From the NCBI RefSeq assembly GCF_001691565.1, contig NZ_MAYO01000003.1, positions 2,302,200 to 2,366,199 of the forward strand: a DNA stretch of 64,000 bases, in the 5' to 3' direction. Shown here in pieces: positions 1-8,125 of this stretch (positions are counted from its first letter, which is position 1; every line of letters begins with the position of its first letter). The notes under the pieces were generated by a model. That model was given only the letters and a program-made list of their open reading frames with translations, was not told where the DNA came from and did no database searches. Origin of the DNA: Microbacterium oleivorans (lineage in GTDB: Bacteria; Actinomycetota; Actinomycetes; Actinomycetales; Microbacteriaceae). The translations under genes were made by a program, and so were the position numbers.

Positions 1-1
1 C

Positions 2-1192
2 GGCATCCTGCTGCTGGCCGCCACGGTCGCGGCCCTCGTCCTCGCCAACTCGCCCCTCGCGGACTGGTACGTGGGCGTCCGCGAGACCTCGTTCGGCCCC
101 GAAGCCCTCCACCTCGACCTCACCGTCGCGCACTGGGCAGCGGACGGCCTGCTCGCGATCTTCTTCTTCGTCGTCGGCCTCGAGCTGAAGGAGGAGATCG
201 TGGCGGGCCGGCTGCGCTCGCCGCGCGTCGCCGCGGTCCCGGTGATCGGCGCCCTGGGCGGGGTCATCGTCCCCGCCCTCATCTTCACCGCCTTCACCTT
301 CACCCTGCCCGGCGACGCCGTCCGCGGCTGGGCGATCCCCACTGCGACCGACATCGCCTTCGCCATCGCGGTGTTCGCCGTCGTCGCGAAGGGGCTGCCG
401 GCCGGGCTCCGCGTGTTCCTGCTCACCCTCGCCGTCGTCGACGACCTCTTCGCGATCACCATCATCGCCACCGTCTACACCGACGACCTGCAACCGCTGT
501 GGCTCGCGGCCGCCGTCGTTCCGCTGGTGCTGTTCGCCGTCGCGGTGCGGCGCGGCATCCGTCACTGGTGGGTGCTGATGCCGCTCGCGATCGTCACGTG
601 GGGCTTCGTTCACGCCTCCGGCGTGCACGCCACGATCGCGGGCGTCGTCCTCGCGTTCATGGTGCCGGCGACCGTGACGCCGCGCGCCCGCGTCGAGGTG
701 GGTACGGATGCCGACGGTTCCCCCATCCACGATGCGTTGACGGCGCACTTCGCCGACCGCTTCGGGCCGATCTCGACGCTCGTCGCGTTGCCGATCTTCG
801 CGTTCTTCTCGGCCGGCGTCACGGTCGGCGGGTGGGAGGGGCTGACGGCTGCCTTCGCCGATCCGGTGACCCTCGGCATCCTCGTCGGCCTCGTCCTCGG
901 CAAGCCGATCGGCATCCTGCTCGCGGTGTTCCTGCTGACGCGCATCCCCGCGGTCCGGCGGACGTTCGAGCTGCGGTGGGGTGACATGGTGGGCGTCGGC
1001 CTGCTCGCCGGCATCGGGTTCACCGTCGCGCTGCTCGTGGGCGAACTCTCGTACGGCGTCGGATCGCTCGAGGACGATCACGCGAAGATCGGCATCCTCG
1101 CCGGCTCGGTCGTCGCCGCGATCGTGGGCGGCGCCGTGCTCGCCTGGCGTGCCCGTCGCGTGCGTCAGACTGGAACGACACCCCCGTCCTGA
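2..1192 (+). CDS. nhaA: Na+/H+ antiporter NhaA (5' truncated by window start)
   Basis: The frame is open from base 2 and reads GILLLAATVAALVLANSPLA before the first internal GTG at 71, so the true start lies upstream of the window. The product is an inner-membrane antiporter exchanging Na+ for H+ in pH and sodium homeostasis. Visible are about ten hydrophobic segments, the FFFVVGLELKEE stretch typical of NhaA, and the AVVDDLFAIT segment holding the paired aspartates that bind the ion in the family. The fragment is 396 residues, close to full length, so only a short N-terminus is missing. The stop is followed after 8 bp by the next gene, whose ribosome site overlaps this stop. Confidence 0.95.
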   Translation, partial: GILLLAATVAALVLANSPLADWYVGVRETSFGPEALHLDLTVAHWAADGLLAIFFFVVGLELKEEIVAGRLRSPRVAAVPVIGALGGVIVPALIFTAFTFTLPGDAVRGWAIPTATDIAFAIAVFAVVAKGLPAGLRVFLLTLAVVDDLFAITIIATVYTDDLQPLWLAAAVVPLVLFAVAVRRGIRHWWVLMPLAIVTWGFVHASGVHATIAGVVLAFMVPATVTPRARVEVGTDADGSPIHDALTAHFADRFGPISTLVALPIFAFFSAGVTVGGWEGLTAAFADPVTLGILVGLVLGKPIGILLAVFLLTRIPAVRRTFELRWGDMVGVGLLAGIGFTVALLVGELSYGVGSLEDDHAKIGILAGSVVAAIVGGAVLAWRARRVRQTGTTPPS

Positions 1193-1200
1193 GGAGCCCC

Positions 1201-1539
1201 GTGAGCCGCACGCAGCCGACGCCCGCGACGTACCAGCGCAACGCCCTCGCGCCGAGCCTCCTCGCAGCCGCGGTCCTGTTCGTCGCGCCGGCGCTGATCG
1301 AGAGCGACTGGTTCCTCACGGTGCGCTTCGTCGCGACGATCTTCGCGATCATCATCGGATGGTTCGCGTTCCAGGCGAAGCACTGGTGGTGGATGCCGGC
1401 GATGCTGGCGATCGCGGTGGTGTGGAACCCGGTCATCCCGTTCGAGTTCTCGGGCCCGATCTGGAGCGCCGCTCAGGTCGCCGCCGCGTTCGTCTTCCTC
1501 GGCGCCGGAGCGACGATCAAAACGCGTCGCGAGGCCTGA
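1201..1539 (+). CDS. Small membrane protein (DUF6804-like)
   Basis: The GTG start lies 9 bp after the nhaA stop, with a gaggag ribosome site at about 1191-1196 overlapping that stop, so it is probably co-transcribed with nhaA. The 112 residues contain three to four hydrophobic segments (about 18-35, 40-56, 64-78, 86-105) with a central tryptophan-rich KHWWWMP loop. It resembles small actinobacterial membrane proteins labelled DUF6804, an assignment I make from memory of the family. No enzymatic motif is visible and the function is unknown. Confidence 0.75.
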   Translation: MSRTQPTPATYQRNALAPSLLAAAVLFVAPALIESDWFLTVRFVATIFAIIIGWFAFQAKHWWWMPAMLAIAVVWNPVIPFEFSGPIWSAAQVAAAFVFLGAGATIKTRREA

Positions 1540-1540
1540 C

Positions 1541-1930
1541 TCAGCGCAGGTCGAGCGTCACGCCGGGATGGCCCGCGAACACCTCGAGCACACGGTCGAA
1601 GTAGGTCGTCCCCGCGCCGGCGAGCACGTCGTCGAGCTGCCGCTGCAGGTCATCGGCCCGGAACATACCCGGCTGCGCGAGCTTCGCGCGTAGCCATCGC
1701 GCGGTCTCGGCGACGCCGAGCGCGTTCCGGCTGCGGGCGGCATCCCGCCAGACGACCCGGACGGCGTCATCCTCGGCCAGCGATCCGTACCCGCCGTAGA
1801 GCAGGTCATCCAGCGCGTCGAGGCTGGCGCCCAGGCGCCACTCCTCTCCGCTCATGAACAGCCGATTCAGCTCCTCGTAGAGATCCGGGATGCCGCCGAT
1901 GCGGCCGCCCTCGATGACGTACTCGGCCAC
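1541..1930 (-). CDS. Barstar family protein (barnase-inhibitor fold)
   Basis: The GTG at 1930 is preferred because the frame upstream only repeats the end of the neighbouring reductase gene, and the protein then starts VAEYVIEGGRI as barstars do. The 129 residues carry IPDLYEELNRLFM and LGASLDALDDLLYGGYGSL, the characteristic helix and edge-strand region of barstar. Barstars bind and block a secreted ribonuclease inside the cell. The start lies 5 bp after the stop of the aldo/keto reductase (1936), so the two are probably co-transcribed. No barnase-like gene is visible in the window, so it is an orphan here. Confidence 0.85.
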   Translation of the reverse strand: MAEYVIEGGRIGGIPDLYEELNRLFMSGEEWRLGASLDALDDLLYGGYGSLAEDDAVRVVWRDAARSRNALGVAETARWLRAKLAQPGMFRADDLQRQLDDVLAGAGTTYFDRVLEVFAGHPGVTLDLR

Positions 1931-1935
1931 GCGGC

Positions 1936-2871
1936 TCAGGGGACCTTGTGCCCTGCGGCGGTGATGAGGCCGTACCACTCGGGTCGGGTGAGAGGGATGT
2001 CCGAACCGGCGGCGGCATCCGCGACGCGCTGCGGGTTCGTGGTGCCGAGGACGACCTGCATGTGGGCGGGATGCCGCGTGATCCAGGCGGTGGCGATGGC
2101 GGTCGGCGTGACATCGTACTTCGCTGCGAGCCGGTCCATCAGCTCGTTCAGCTCGGCGTATTCGGGGGCGCCGAAGATGACGCCGTCGAAGAAATTCTTC
2201 TGGAACGGCGACCAGGCCTGCAGCGTGATGCGGTTGATGCGCGAGTAGTCGACGAGACCGCCGCCGTCGCGGGTGATCGAGTCGTCCTCGCCCGCCATGT
2301 TCGAAGCGAGCCCCTGCGCGACGATCGTCGAGTGCGTCACGGACAGCTGCACCTGGTTGGCGACGATCGGCTGCGTCACCGCGGTCTTGAGCAGATCGAT
2401 CTGGCGCGGAGTGTGGTTGGAGACGCCGAAGGCGAGGACCTTGCCCGACGACTCGAGGTGGTCGAACGCGCGCGCGACCTCCTCGGGCTCGACGAGCGCA
2501 TCGGGGCGGTGGAGGAGCAGCACGTCCAGGCGGTCGGTGTTCAGGGCCCGCAGGGACTCCTCGGCGGACGCCACGATGTGCTCGTACGAGTGGTCGAAGT
2601 GCCAGTCGTCGGCGACGATGCCGGTCTTGGTCTGCAACGTGATCTCATCGCGCTCCGCAGGGCCGAGGTTCAGCGCCTCGGCGAAGCGGCGCTCGCAGCC
2701 GTGGCGGCTGCTGCCGTACAGGTCGGCGTGGTCGAAGAAGTCGACGCCGCTCGCGCGGCACGCGTCGTACAGCGCCCGGATCGCCTCGTCGGACATCTCC
2801 TCGATGCGCATCATGCCGGCGACGATGTTCGGGGCCTGGCGATCGGTGGGACCGAAGGGGACGAGGCGCAT
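1936..2871 (-). CDS. Aldo/keto reductase
   Basis: A 311-residue NADPH-dependent oxidoreductase of the AKR superfamily, related to the YdhF-type reductases. The TIM-barrel catalytic set is visible: Asp47 and Tyr52 in DHADLYG, Lys82 in LQTKTG and His121 in LLHRPD. C-terminal VVLGTTNPQRV is the cofactor phosphate-binding segment. The ATG at 2871 has a ggag ribosome site a few bases upstream, and the N-terminus aligns with the family. The 5' end overlaps the 3' end of the EI24 gene by 61 bp, an unusually long overlap between same-strand genes. The physiological substrate cannot be told. Confidence 0.93.
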   Translation of the reverse strand: MRLVPFGPTDRQAPNIVAGMMRIEEMSDEAIRALYDACRASGVDFFDHADLYGSSRHGCERRFAEALNLGPAERDEITLQTKTGIVADDWHFDHSYEHIVASAEESLRALNTDRLDVLLLHRPDALVEPEEVARAFDHLESSGKVLAFGVSNHTPRQIDLLKTAVTQPIVANQVQLSVTHSTIVAQGLASNMAGEDDSITRDGGGLVDYSRINRITLQAWSPFQKNFFDGVIFGAPEYAELNELMDRLAAKYDVTPTAIATAWITRHPAHMQVVLGTTNPQRVADAAAGSDIPLTRPEWYGLITAAGHKVP

Positions 2872-3686
2872 CGTGCTCCGTTTCTGCGCCCGGTGGGCGC
2901 TGCCGAGTGATCAGTCTGACCCGTGACGGCTCGTCCGTCGAGGAGGGTGCGCGACAGGACCGTGGAACCGGCCACGGCGGCGGGCATCGCGATGACGGCC
3001 CCGAGTGGCACGAGGAAGCACAGCTGGGTGGCGACGCCGAACCCGAGCACGCGCGCGCGGTGGCCCTTCCGCAGGCGACGGCGGGCCGCGGCATCCAGCC
3101 CCCGTGCGGCGAAGGCCCGCGAGGTGAGTTCGTCGGCGAGCAGCCACCCTGTGAGGAAGGCAGCGACGACGGCGCCGAGAGCCGTGCCCACGAGGGGGAT
3201 CAGTCCGAGGAGGGCCGCGGCGATCGCCGCGAGCAGACCGCGGAGGATGAGCCCGATGCTGTCGCCGAGGGAACGCCAGAACCCGTAGTCCGATTCGACC
3301 GGTGCATCGCCGAGGTGCTCCTCGACGGAGCGCCAGATGCGCTCGTAGAAGGGATCGCCCACGAGAAGCGTCAGAGCGGTGAACGAGACCACTGCCAGGA
3401 CGATCGCACCGCCGAGGATCCCCGCGCCGATACCGAACCGTACGAGCGACGCGGCGACATCGGACCATCCGTCCGCGAACCCCGTGAGCGTCGTGACGAT
3501 GTCGCGCAGGAAGACGACGAGCGCGATGATCCCGGCGAGAAGGAGGAGGCCGACGATGACGGCCGGGATCAGCCCGAGCGCCATTCGGCCGGGCAGGCGT
3601 GCCCAGAAGCCGAATCCTCGACCGAGGTCGCCGACGCCGCGGAAGAACGAGGTAAACGGATGCCGCGAGGCGGCGGGCGTGGTCAT
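2811..3686 (-). CDS. EI24 domain membrane protein (CysZ-like)
   Basis: A 291-residue membrane protein with about five hydrophobic segments (roughly 40-65, 85-110, 150-185, 215-245). It shows the EI24/CysZ layout: LLVGDPFYERIWRSVEEHLG after the second membrane pair and a GFWRSLGDSIG amphipathic stretch. In Proteobacteria CysZ mediates sulfate uptake, but actinobacterial EI24 proteins have no settled function, so only the family call is secure. The C-terminal 20 or so residues are low complexity and are encoded within the overlap with the downstream aldo/keto reductase gene. ATG at 3686. Confidence 0.85.
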   Translation of the reverse strand: MTTPAASRHPFTSFFRGVGDLGRGFGFWARLPGRMALGLIPAVIVGLLLLAGIIALVVFLRDIVTTLTGFADGWSDVAASLVRFGIGAGILGGAIVLAVVSFTALTLLVGDPFYERIWRSVEEHLGDAPVESDYGFWRSLGDSIGLILRGLLAAIAAALLGLIPLVGTALGAVVAAFLTGWLLADELTSRAFAARGLDAAARRRLRKGHRARVLGFGVATQLCFLVPLGAVIAMPAAVAGSTVLSRTLLDGRAVTGQTDHSAAPTGRRNGARCASSPSVPPIARPRTSSPA

Positions 3687-3738
3687 GCCCCCATCCTGCC
3701 GTGCCGATTCACACGCGGGGTCGACTAAGACCGCCGTT

Positions 3739-3768
3739 TATCGATATACATATATCGACTATCGATAG
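3739..3768 (+). promoter_or_regulatory. Palindromic operator upstream of DUF2975 gene
   Basis: An AT-rich patch in a GC-rich background holds a perfect 18-bp inverted repeat TCGATATACATATATCGA at 3741-3758, followed by the perfect 10-bp palindrome CTATCGATAG at 3759-3768. The core TATCGATA occurs at 3739-3746 and again at 3760-3767, 21 bp apart, or two helical turns on the same face. The site ends 12 bp before the start codon, so a bound dimer would cover the promoter. Half-sites of this type are reminiscent of PadR/GntR-class operators; the regulator itself is not adjacent. Confidence 0.65.
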
Positions 3769-3779
3769 ATCGGAGTCTC

Positions 3780-4256
3780 ATGATCGTGCTCTCGAAGTGT
3801 GCACTCGCGGGCCTGCTCGCGGGGATCGTCGTCGCCCAGGCGTGGATCGTCCCCGACGTCGCCGGCGGGTTCGCGCAACTCGCCCCCGAGTTCGCCGGGC
3901 TCCGGCTGCCGGGGGTCATCCTCGTCGACCTCCTGCTCCTGTTCGTGCAGGGAGCGCTGCTGTGTCTCTGGCGACTTCTCTCCCTTGCGGGGGAGCGGCG
4001 GCTGTTCGAGGACGGATCCTTCCGCTGGGTCGACACGATGATCGCGTTCGTCGGTGCGAGCATGCTGACGGTGATCGTCGGAGGCGGAGTCATCGGCGGC
4101 GCGGGCGCCGGGAGTCCGTTCGTCCTGTTCCTGGTGGTGATCGCTCTCGCCGTCGGGACCGCCGCCGCACTCCTGCTGGCTGCGCTTCGGGATGTCCTGC
4201 GAGACGCCGTGCACCTGCAGGATCAGGTCGCCGCACCTGCGCCGGCCGCCGCGTAG
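3780..4256 (+). CDS. DUF2975 family membrane protein
   Basis: A 158-residue protein with four hydrophobic segments (about 5-25, 43-65, 84-106, 112-135). The segment RLLSLAGERRLFEDGSFRWVDTM is the typical DUF2975 loop, where a cytoplasmic stretch links TM2 and TM3. ATG at 3780 has a cggag ribosome site at 3771-3775. DUF2975 genes are commonly paired with a small XRE regulator; here none follows, but a strong palindromic operator precedes the gene. Function unknown, often tied to stress or envelope responses. Confidence 0.8.
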   Translation: MIVLSKCALAGLLAGIVVAQAWIVPDVAGGFAQLAPEFAGLRLPGVILVDLLLLFVQGALLCLWRLLSLAGERRLFEDGSFRWVDTMIAFVGASMLTVIVGGGVIGGAGAGSPFVLFLVVIALAVGTAAALLLAALRDVLRDAVHLQDQVAAPAPAAA

Positions 4257-4318
4257 GCACGTTCGACCGGTCCGCAGAAGGGGTTGCGCCGAGCCCGCAT
4301 GTTCGTTGAAGTGGTGCG

Positions 4319-5698
4319 ATGACAAACGAGACGTCGGCTTCCCCTGTGCAGGACAAGCCCGGTCTGAAGCGCGCGGTCGGTACGTGGCTGCTCTTCGCGT
4401 TCATCGTCGGTGACACCCTCGGCGCGGGCATCTACACGCTCGTCGGGACGATGGCGACCGACGTCGGCGGGGTGATCTGGCTCCCGCTGCTGATCGCCCT
4501 CGTCGTCGCGCTGCTCACCGCCGGCACCTACGCCGAATTGATCACCAAGTACCCGCACGCCGGAGGCGCCGCCCGGTACGTCGACAAGGCGTTCGGCATC
4601 CCGTTCCTGTCGTTCCTCGTCGGCTTCCTGATGATGGCGTCCGGGATCACGACGGCCGCCGCCCTCGCGAACGCATTCGCGGGCGACTACTTCACCGCTT
4701 TGGTCGACATCCCGCCGATCCCCGTCGCCATCACGTTCATCGCTCTGCTGACCCTCATCAACCTGCGCGGTGTGAAGGAGTCGCTCGCGACGAACATGGT
4801 CGCCTCGATGATCGAGGTCTCGGGCCTGGTCATCGTGATCGTGATCGCGGCGATCGTCTTCGGCAGCGGCGGCGGCGAGCCGTCGCGCATCTTCGAGTTC
4901 GCCCCGGACGTACCGCCGCTCCAGGGGGCGTTCGCGGCATCCATCGTCGCGTTCTTCTCGTTCCTCGGCTTCGAGGCCGCCGCCAACATGGCAGAAGAGG
5001 TCAAGAACCCCTCCCGGGCGTACCCGCGAGCGCTCTTCGGCGCGATCCTGACCGCCGCCGTCGTCTACCTGCTCATCGCGATCGGCGCCGTCATCGTCGT
5101 CGAGCCGACGAAGCTCGCGACCTCGACGGGTCCCCTGCTCGAGGTCGTCACGGCCAGCGGTCTCGCCGTCCCGGGATGGCTCTTCAGCCTCATCGCCCTC
5201 GTCGCGATCGCCAACGGCGCTCTGCTGTTCATGGTCATGGCGAGCCGTGTCGCGTACGGACTGGCCGAGAACGAGTTGCTGCCGCATGCGTTCGGCAAGG
5301 TCCTCCCGAAGCGGCGCACGCCGTGGGTCGCGATCATCGTCGTCGCGGGTGTCACGATGCTCCTCACGGTCGTCGGCGACATCTCGACCCTCGCCAACAC
5401 CACCGTGCTGCTCCTGCTGCTGGTCTTCCTGACGGCGAACGTGAGCGTGCTCGTGCTGAAGAAGGACAAGGTCGAGCACACGCACTTCTCCGTTCCGCGC
5501 ATCGTGCCGATCCTCGCGATCATCGCCTCGATCGTTCTGCTCACGCAGCAGGAGTGGCCGGTCTGGCTCGCGACGGCGGGGTACGTCGCCGTGGGGACGA
5601 TCCTGTTCTTCGTCGCGCGCTACGGACGCCGTCGCGGCGACCGCAAGATCGCCGAGCGGACGGGCGCGATCCCGACGGTGGGCACCTCGCGCGACTAG
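4319..5698 (+). CDS. APC family amino acid permease
   Basis: A 459-residue secondary transporter with twelve predicted membrane helices. The N-terminus has the APC signature VGDTLGAGIYTLVG (unwound TM1 that binds the substrate carboxylate and amino group), and SFLGFEAAANMAEEVKNPSR corresponds to TM6 and its conserved following loop. It probably imports an amino acid or a related amine by proton symport; the substrate is not evident. Its stop overlaps the convergent histidine kinase stop by 4 bp. No good ribosome site is seen; gaagtgg lies 7-13 bases upstream of ATG 4319. Confidence 0.92.
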   Translation: MTNETSASPVQDKPGLKRAVGTWLLFAFIVGDTLGAGIYTLVGTMATDVGGVIWLPLLIALVVALLTAGTYAELITKYPHAGGAARYVDKAFGIPFLSFLVGFLMMASGITTAAALANAFAGDYFTALVDIPPIPVAITFIALLTLINLRGVKESLATNMVASMIEVSGLVIVIVIAAIVFGSGGGEPSRIFEFAPDVPPLQGAFAASIVAFFSFLGFEAAANMAEEVKNPSRAYPRALFGAILTAAVVYLLIAIGAVIVVEPTKLATSTGPLLEVVTASGLAVPGWLFSLIALVAIANGALLFMVMASRVAYGLAENELLPHAFGKVLPKRRTPWVAIIVVAGVTMLLTVVGDISTLANTTVLLLLLVFLTANVSVLVLKKDKVEHTHFSVPRIVPILAIIASIVLLTQQEWPVWLATAGYVAVGTILFFVARYGRRRGDRKIAERTGAIPTVGTSRD

Positions 5699-6777
5699 GA
5701 GCCGTGCGCCGGCAGCCTCACCGTCGCGCGCAAGCCGCCGACTGACCGTGCTGCGAGCGCGAGCTCGCCGCCGTGCGCGCCGACGATCGCGGTCACGATC
5801 GCGAGTCCGAGTCCGTTCCGCTCGTGGTCGGAACGGCGGATGCGGGCGGTCCCGCGTTGGAACGGCTCGGCGATCGTCGAGACGAGGGCGGGGTCGAGGC
5901 GATCGCCGCCGTTCTCGACGATCAGGACGGCGCCGCCGTCGTCGCGGTGCGTGGTGACCGTCACGGGTCCGGTCGCGTCGCCGTGGATCAGGGCGTTCTG
6001 CAGGAGGTTCAGCACGACCTGTCCCAGCAGGCTCGACGATCCGAATGTCGTCGCTTCCCCGCCATGGACGACCAGCTCGACGCCGCGCGCTTCAGCGAGA
6101 GGCAGCAAGGTTTCGACGGCGTCTTCCGCAAGCAGGGACAGGTCGACGGATGCCTGCGGGAAGCCGCCTCGGTCGACGCGGGCGAGGAGCAACAAGGCCT
6201 CGACCAGATCGACGCCGCGCTCGTTGACGGCGGCGAGTCGGCCCAGCAGGTCGTCGACGTTGCGATCCGGATCCGCCCGCGCCACGTCGAGAAGGGTTCG
6301 CGTGATCGCGAGCGGAGTGCGGAGTTCGTGCGACGCGTTGGCGGCGAACCGCCGCTGCTCCTCGACCTGGGATTCGATGCGCTGCAGCATCCCATCGAAC
6401 GAGTCGGCGAGCTCGCGGAACTCGTCCTGCCGGCCCGCCATACGCACCCGTGTCGACAGGTCGCCGGCGTCCGCCCGGCGGGTCGCCTCGGTGAGAGCGT
6501 CGAGCGGTGCGAGCATCCGGCCCGCGAGGAACCAGCCGCCGACCGCGCCGATGATCAACAGGGCGACCATCGCCGCGCCGGCTGGCCCGGCGAACGCGCG
6601 CAGCAGGTCGCGCTGGCTCGGCGCGAAGCCCGTGTCGGTGAAGAGGGGCTCGTCGGGCACGTACCGCAGGAGGAACAGCCAGACGACGGTGAGGATGAGC
6701 GCGCCTGCGACGAGGACGAGCCCGACGTAGCTCAGGGTGAGCGTGATGCGGGCGCTGAGTCCCCGCGGCCGCGTCAC
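5695..6777 (-). CDS. Sensor histidine kinase
   Basis: A 360-residue OmpR-class sensor kinase. Order: TM1 about 12-38, short extracytoplasmic loop 39-64, TM2 about 65-87, HAMP 88-140, HisKA with phospho-acceptor His150 in NASHELRTPL, and HATPase with N-box NLLQNALIHG and G-box RNGLGLAIV. The GTG start at 6777 overlaps the response-regulator stop (GTGA), so the two are translationally coupled. Divergent from the operon lies a VanY-like lipoprotein, suggesting a VanRS-like role in sensing cell-wall state. The short sensor loop of about 25 residues argues for sensing within or near the membrane. Confidence 0.93.
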   Translation of the reverse strand: MTRPRGLSARITLTLSYVGLVLVAGALILTVVWLFLLRYVPDEPLFTDTGFAPSQRDLLRAFAGPAGAAMVALLIIGAVGGWFLAGRMLAPLDALTEATRRADAGDLSTRVRMAGRQDEFRELADSFDGMLQRIESQVEEQRRFAANASHELRTPLAITRTLLDVARADPDRNVDDLLGRLAAVNERGVDLVEALLLLARVDRGGFPQASVDLSLLAEDAVETLLPLAEARGVELVVHGGEATTFGSSSLLGQVVLNLLQNALIHGDATGPVTVTTHRDDGGAVLIVENGGDRLDPALVSTIAEPFQRGTARIRRSDHERNGLGLAIVTAIVGAHGGELALAARSVGGLRATVRLPAHGS

Positions 6778-7439
6778 GGGGACGCCTCGACGCGATACCC
6801 GACGCCGGGCTCGGTGACGATCACCCAGGGTTCGCCGAGTCGCTTGCGGAGCGCCGACACGGTGATGCGCACCGCGTTGGTGAAGGGGTCGGCGTTGGCA
6901 TCCCAGGCCTGCTCCAGCAGCGACTCCGCGCTGACGACCCCGCCTTCGGCTGCGACGAGTACCTCGAGGACGGCGAACTGCTTGCGGGTGAGCGCGACGT
7001 AGCGGCCGTTCCGGTAGACCTCTCGGCGGAAGGGGTCGACGCGCAGTCCGGCGTACTCGCGAACAGGCGGACGGACCGAGGCGCGTCGGCGGTCGAGGGC
7101 GCGCAGACGCAGGACGAGTTCACGCAGCTCGAACGGCTTCGTGAGGTAGTCGTCGGCGCCGAGCTCGAATCCGGATTCCTTGTCGTCGAGCCGGTCCGCG
7201 GCGGTCAGCATGAGGATCGGCATCCCGCTGCCGGACTCGACGATCGAGCGTGCGACCTCGTCCCCGGACGGACCCGGGATGTCGCGATCGAGGATCGCGA
7301 TGTCGTAGGAGCCGACCGCGAGGAGCTCGAGTGCGGCGTCGCCGTCGCCCGCGATGTCGGCGGCGATCGCCTCCAGGCGCAGGCCGTCGCGGATCGCTCC
7401 CGCCATCAGGGGTTCGTCCTCGACGATCAGCACACGCAC
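6774..7439 (-). CDS. OmpR-family response regulator
   Basis: A 221-residue regulator: receiver domain 1-115 with phospho-acceptor Asp51 in AILDRDIPG and Lys in LTKPF, then a winged-helix DNA-binding domain (LTRKQFAVLEVLV, NAVRITVSALRKRLG, GVGYR). The reading frame is open further upstream, but GTG 7439 is the right start: the protein then begins VRVLIVEDE, and a -10-like TACGAT ends exactly 6 nt before it. The gene is probably leaderless. Upstream lie four CGTA-core repeats shared with the divergent lipoprotein gene, likely its own binding sites. Confidence 0.93.
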   Translation of the reverse strand: MRVLIVEDEPLMAGAIRDGLRLEAIAADIAGDGDAALELLAVGSYDIAILDRDIPGPSGDEVARSIVESGSGMPILMLTAADRLDDKESGFELGADDYLTKPFELRELVLRLRALDRRRASVRPPVREYAGLRVDPFRREVYRNGRYVALTRKQFAVLEVLVAAEGGVVSAESLLEQAWDANADPFTNAVRITVSALRKRLGEPWVIVTEPGVGYRVEASP

Positions 7440-7446
7440 CCCTTGA

Positions 7447-7491
7447 TCGTACGAAGCGGGTCGTATCGCGGGCGTATGGATTTCCGCGTAC
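7447..7491. promoter_or_regulatory. CGTA repeat array between response regulator and VanY-like gene
   Basis: Four hexamers with a CGTA core lie in the 86-bp divergent intergenic region: TCGTAC 7447-7452, TCGTAT 7461-7466, GCGTAT 7472-7477, GCGTAC 7486-7491. Spacings are 14, 11 and 14 bp. OmpR-type regulators bind tandem direct repeats about 10-11 bp apart, so this is a candidate site for the adjacent regulator, serving both directions. The first copy overlaps the -10 box of the regulator gene. This is inference from pattern only. Confidence 0.5.
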
Positions 7492-7525
7492 GCCCTCGCA
7501 ACATCGGGGCCCGTGGGATGGGGGT

Positions 7526-8086
7526 ATGAAATCCGCCGCCCCTGCTGCTGTCCTCCTCGCCCTGGCCGTCGTGCTCGCCGGGTGCGCCGCCCAGGGATCG
7601 GTCGGAGGCCCTGGCATCCGTTCCGTCCTCTCACCGATCGACCAGGGCGAGGTCCCCGACGACACGACCGTCCACGACACGGATGTGCCGGCTGTTGCGC
7701 GGCTCGACGCCGACCTGCGGGCGGCGCTGACAGCGGCATCCGATCGGGCGGCGGGCGAGGATGTCACGCTCCGGATCAACAGCGGGTGGCGCTCGCCGGA
7801 GCTGCAGGAGCGGCTGCTCCGGGATGCGGTGAAGACGTACGGATCCCTGGAGGAAGCGACTCGGTGGGTGGCGACTTCCGAGACGTCGGCGCACGTCTCG
7901 GGGGACGCCGTCGATGTGGGCCCCTTCGATGGTGCCTACTGGCTGGATCTCCACGGGGCGGAGTTCGGGTTGTGTCGGATCTACGTCAATGAGCCCTGGC
8001 ATTTCGAACTCCGACCCGAGGCCGCGACCGAGGGGTGCCCCAGCCAGTACCTCGATCCGACGGAGGACCCGCGCATGGCGGGCTGA
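7526..8086 (+). CDS. Lipoprotein with D-Ala-D-Ala carboxypeptidase (VanY) domain
   Basis: A 186-residue exported lipoprotein starting at ATG 7526 (the open frame extends upstream into the regulator gene, but the signal peptide fixes the start). Signal peptide 1-19 ends in VLAGC with lipidated Cys20. The peptidase M15B/VanY zinc site is visible: SAHVSGDAVDVG (SxHxxGxAxD) and EPWHFE with the third histidine. The domain trims the terminal D-Ala of peptidoglycan stem peptides at the outer face of the membrane. Divergent from a two-component system across shared CGTA repeats, which resembles vanRS-vanY arrangements; regulation by that system is inferred. Confidence 0.88.
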   Translation: MKSAAPAAVLLALAVVLAGCAAQGSVGGPGIRSVLSPIDQGEVPDDTTVHDTDVPAVARLDADLRAALTAASDRAAGEDVTLRINSGWRSPELQERLLRDAVKTYGSLEEATRWVATSETSAHVSGDAVDVGPFDGAYWLDLHGAEFGLCRIYVNEPWHFELRPEAATEGCPSQYLDPTEDPRMAG

Positions 8087-8125
8087 CCCGAGCCGCGTGG
8101 TTCGGGCGCCCGTAGGCTGGCTCAC

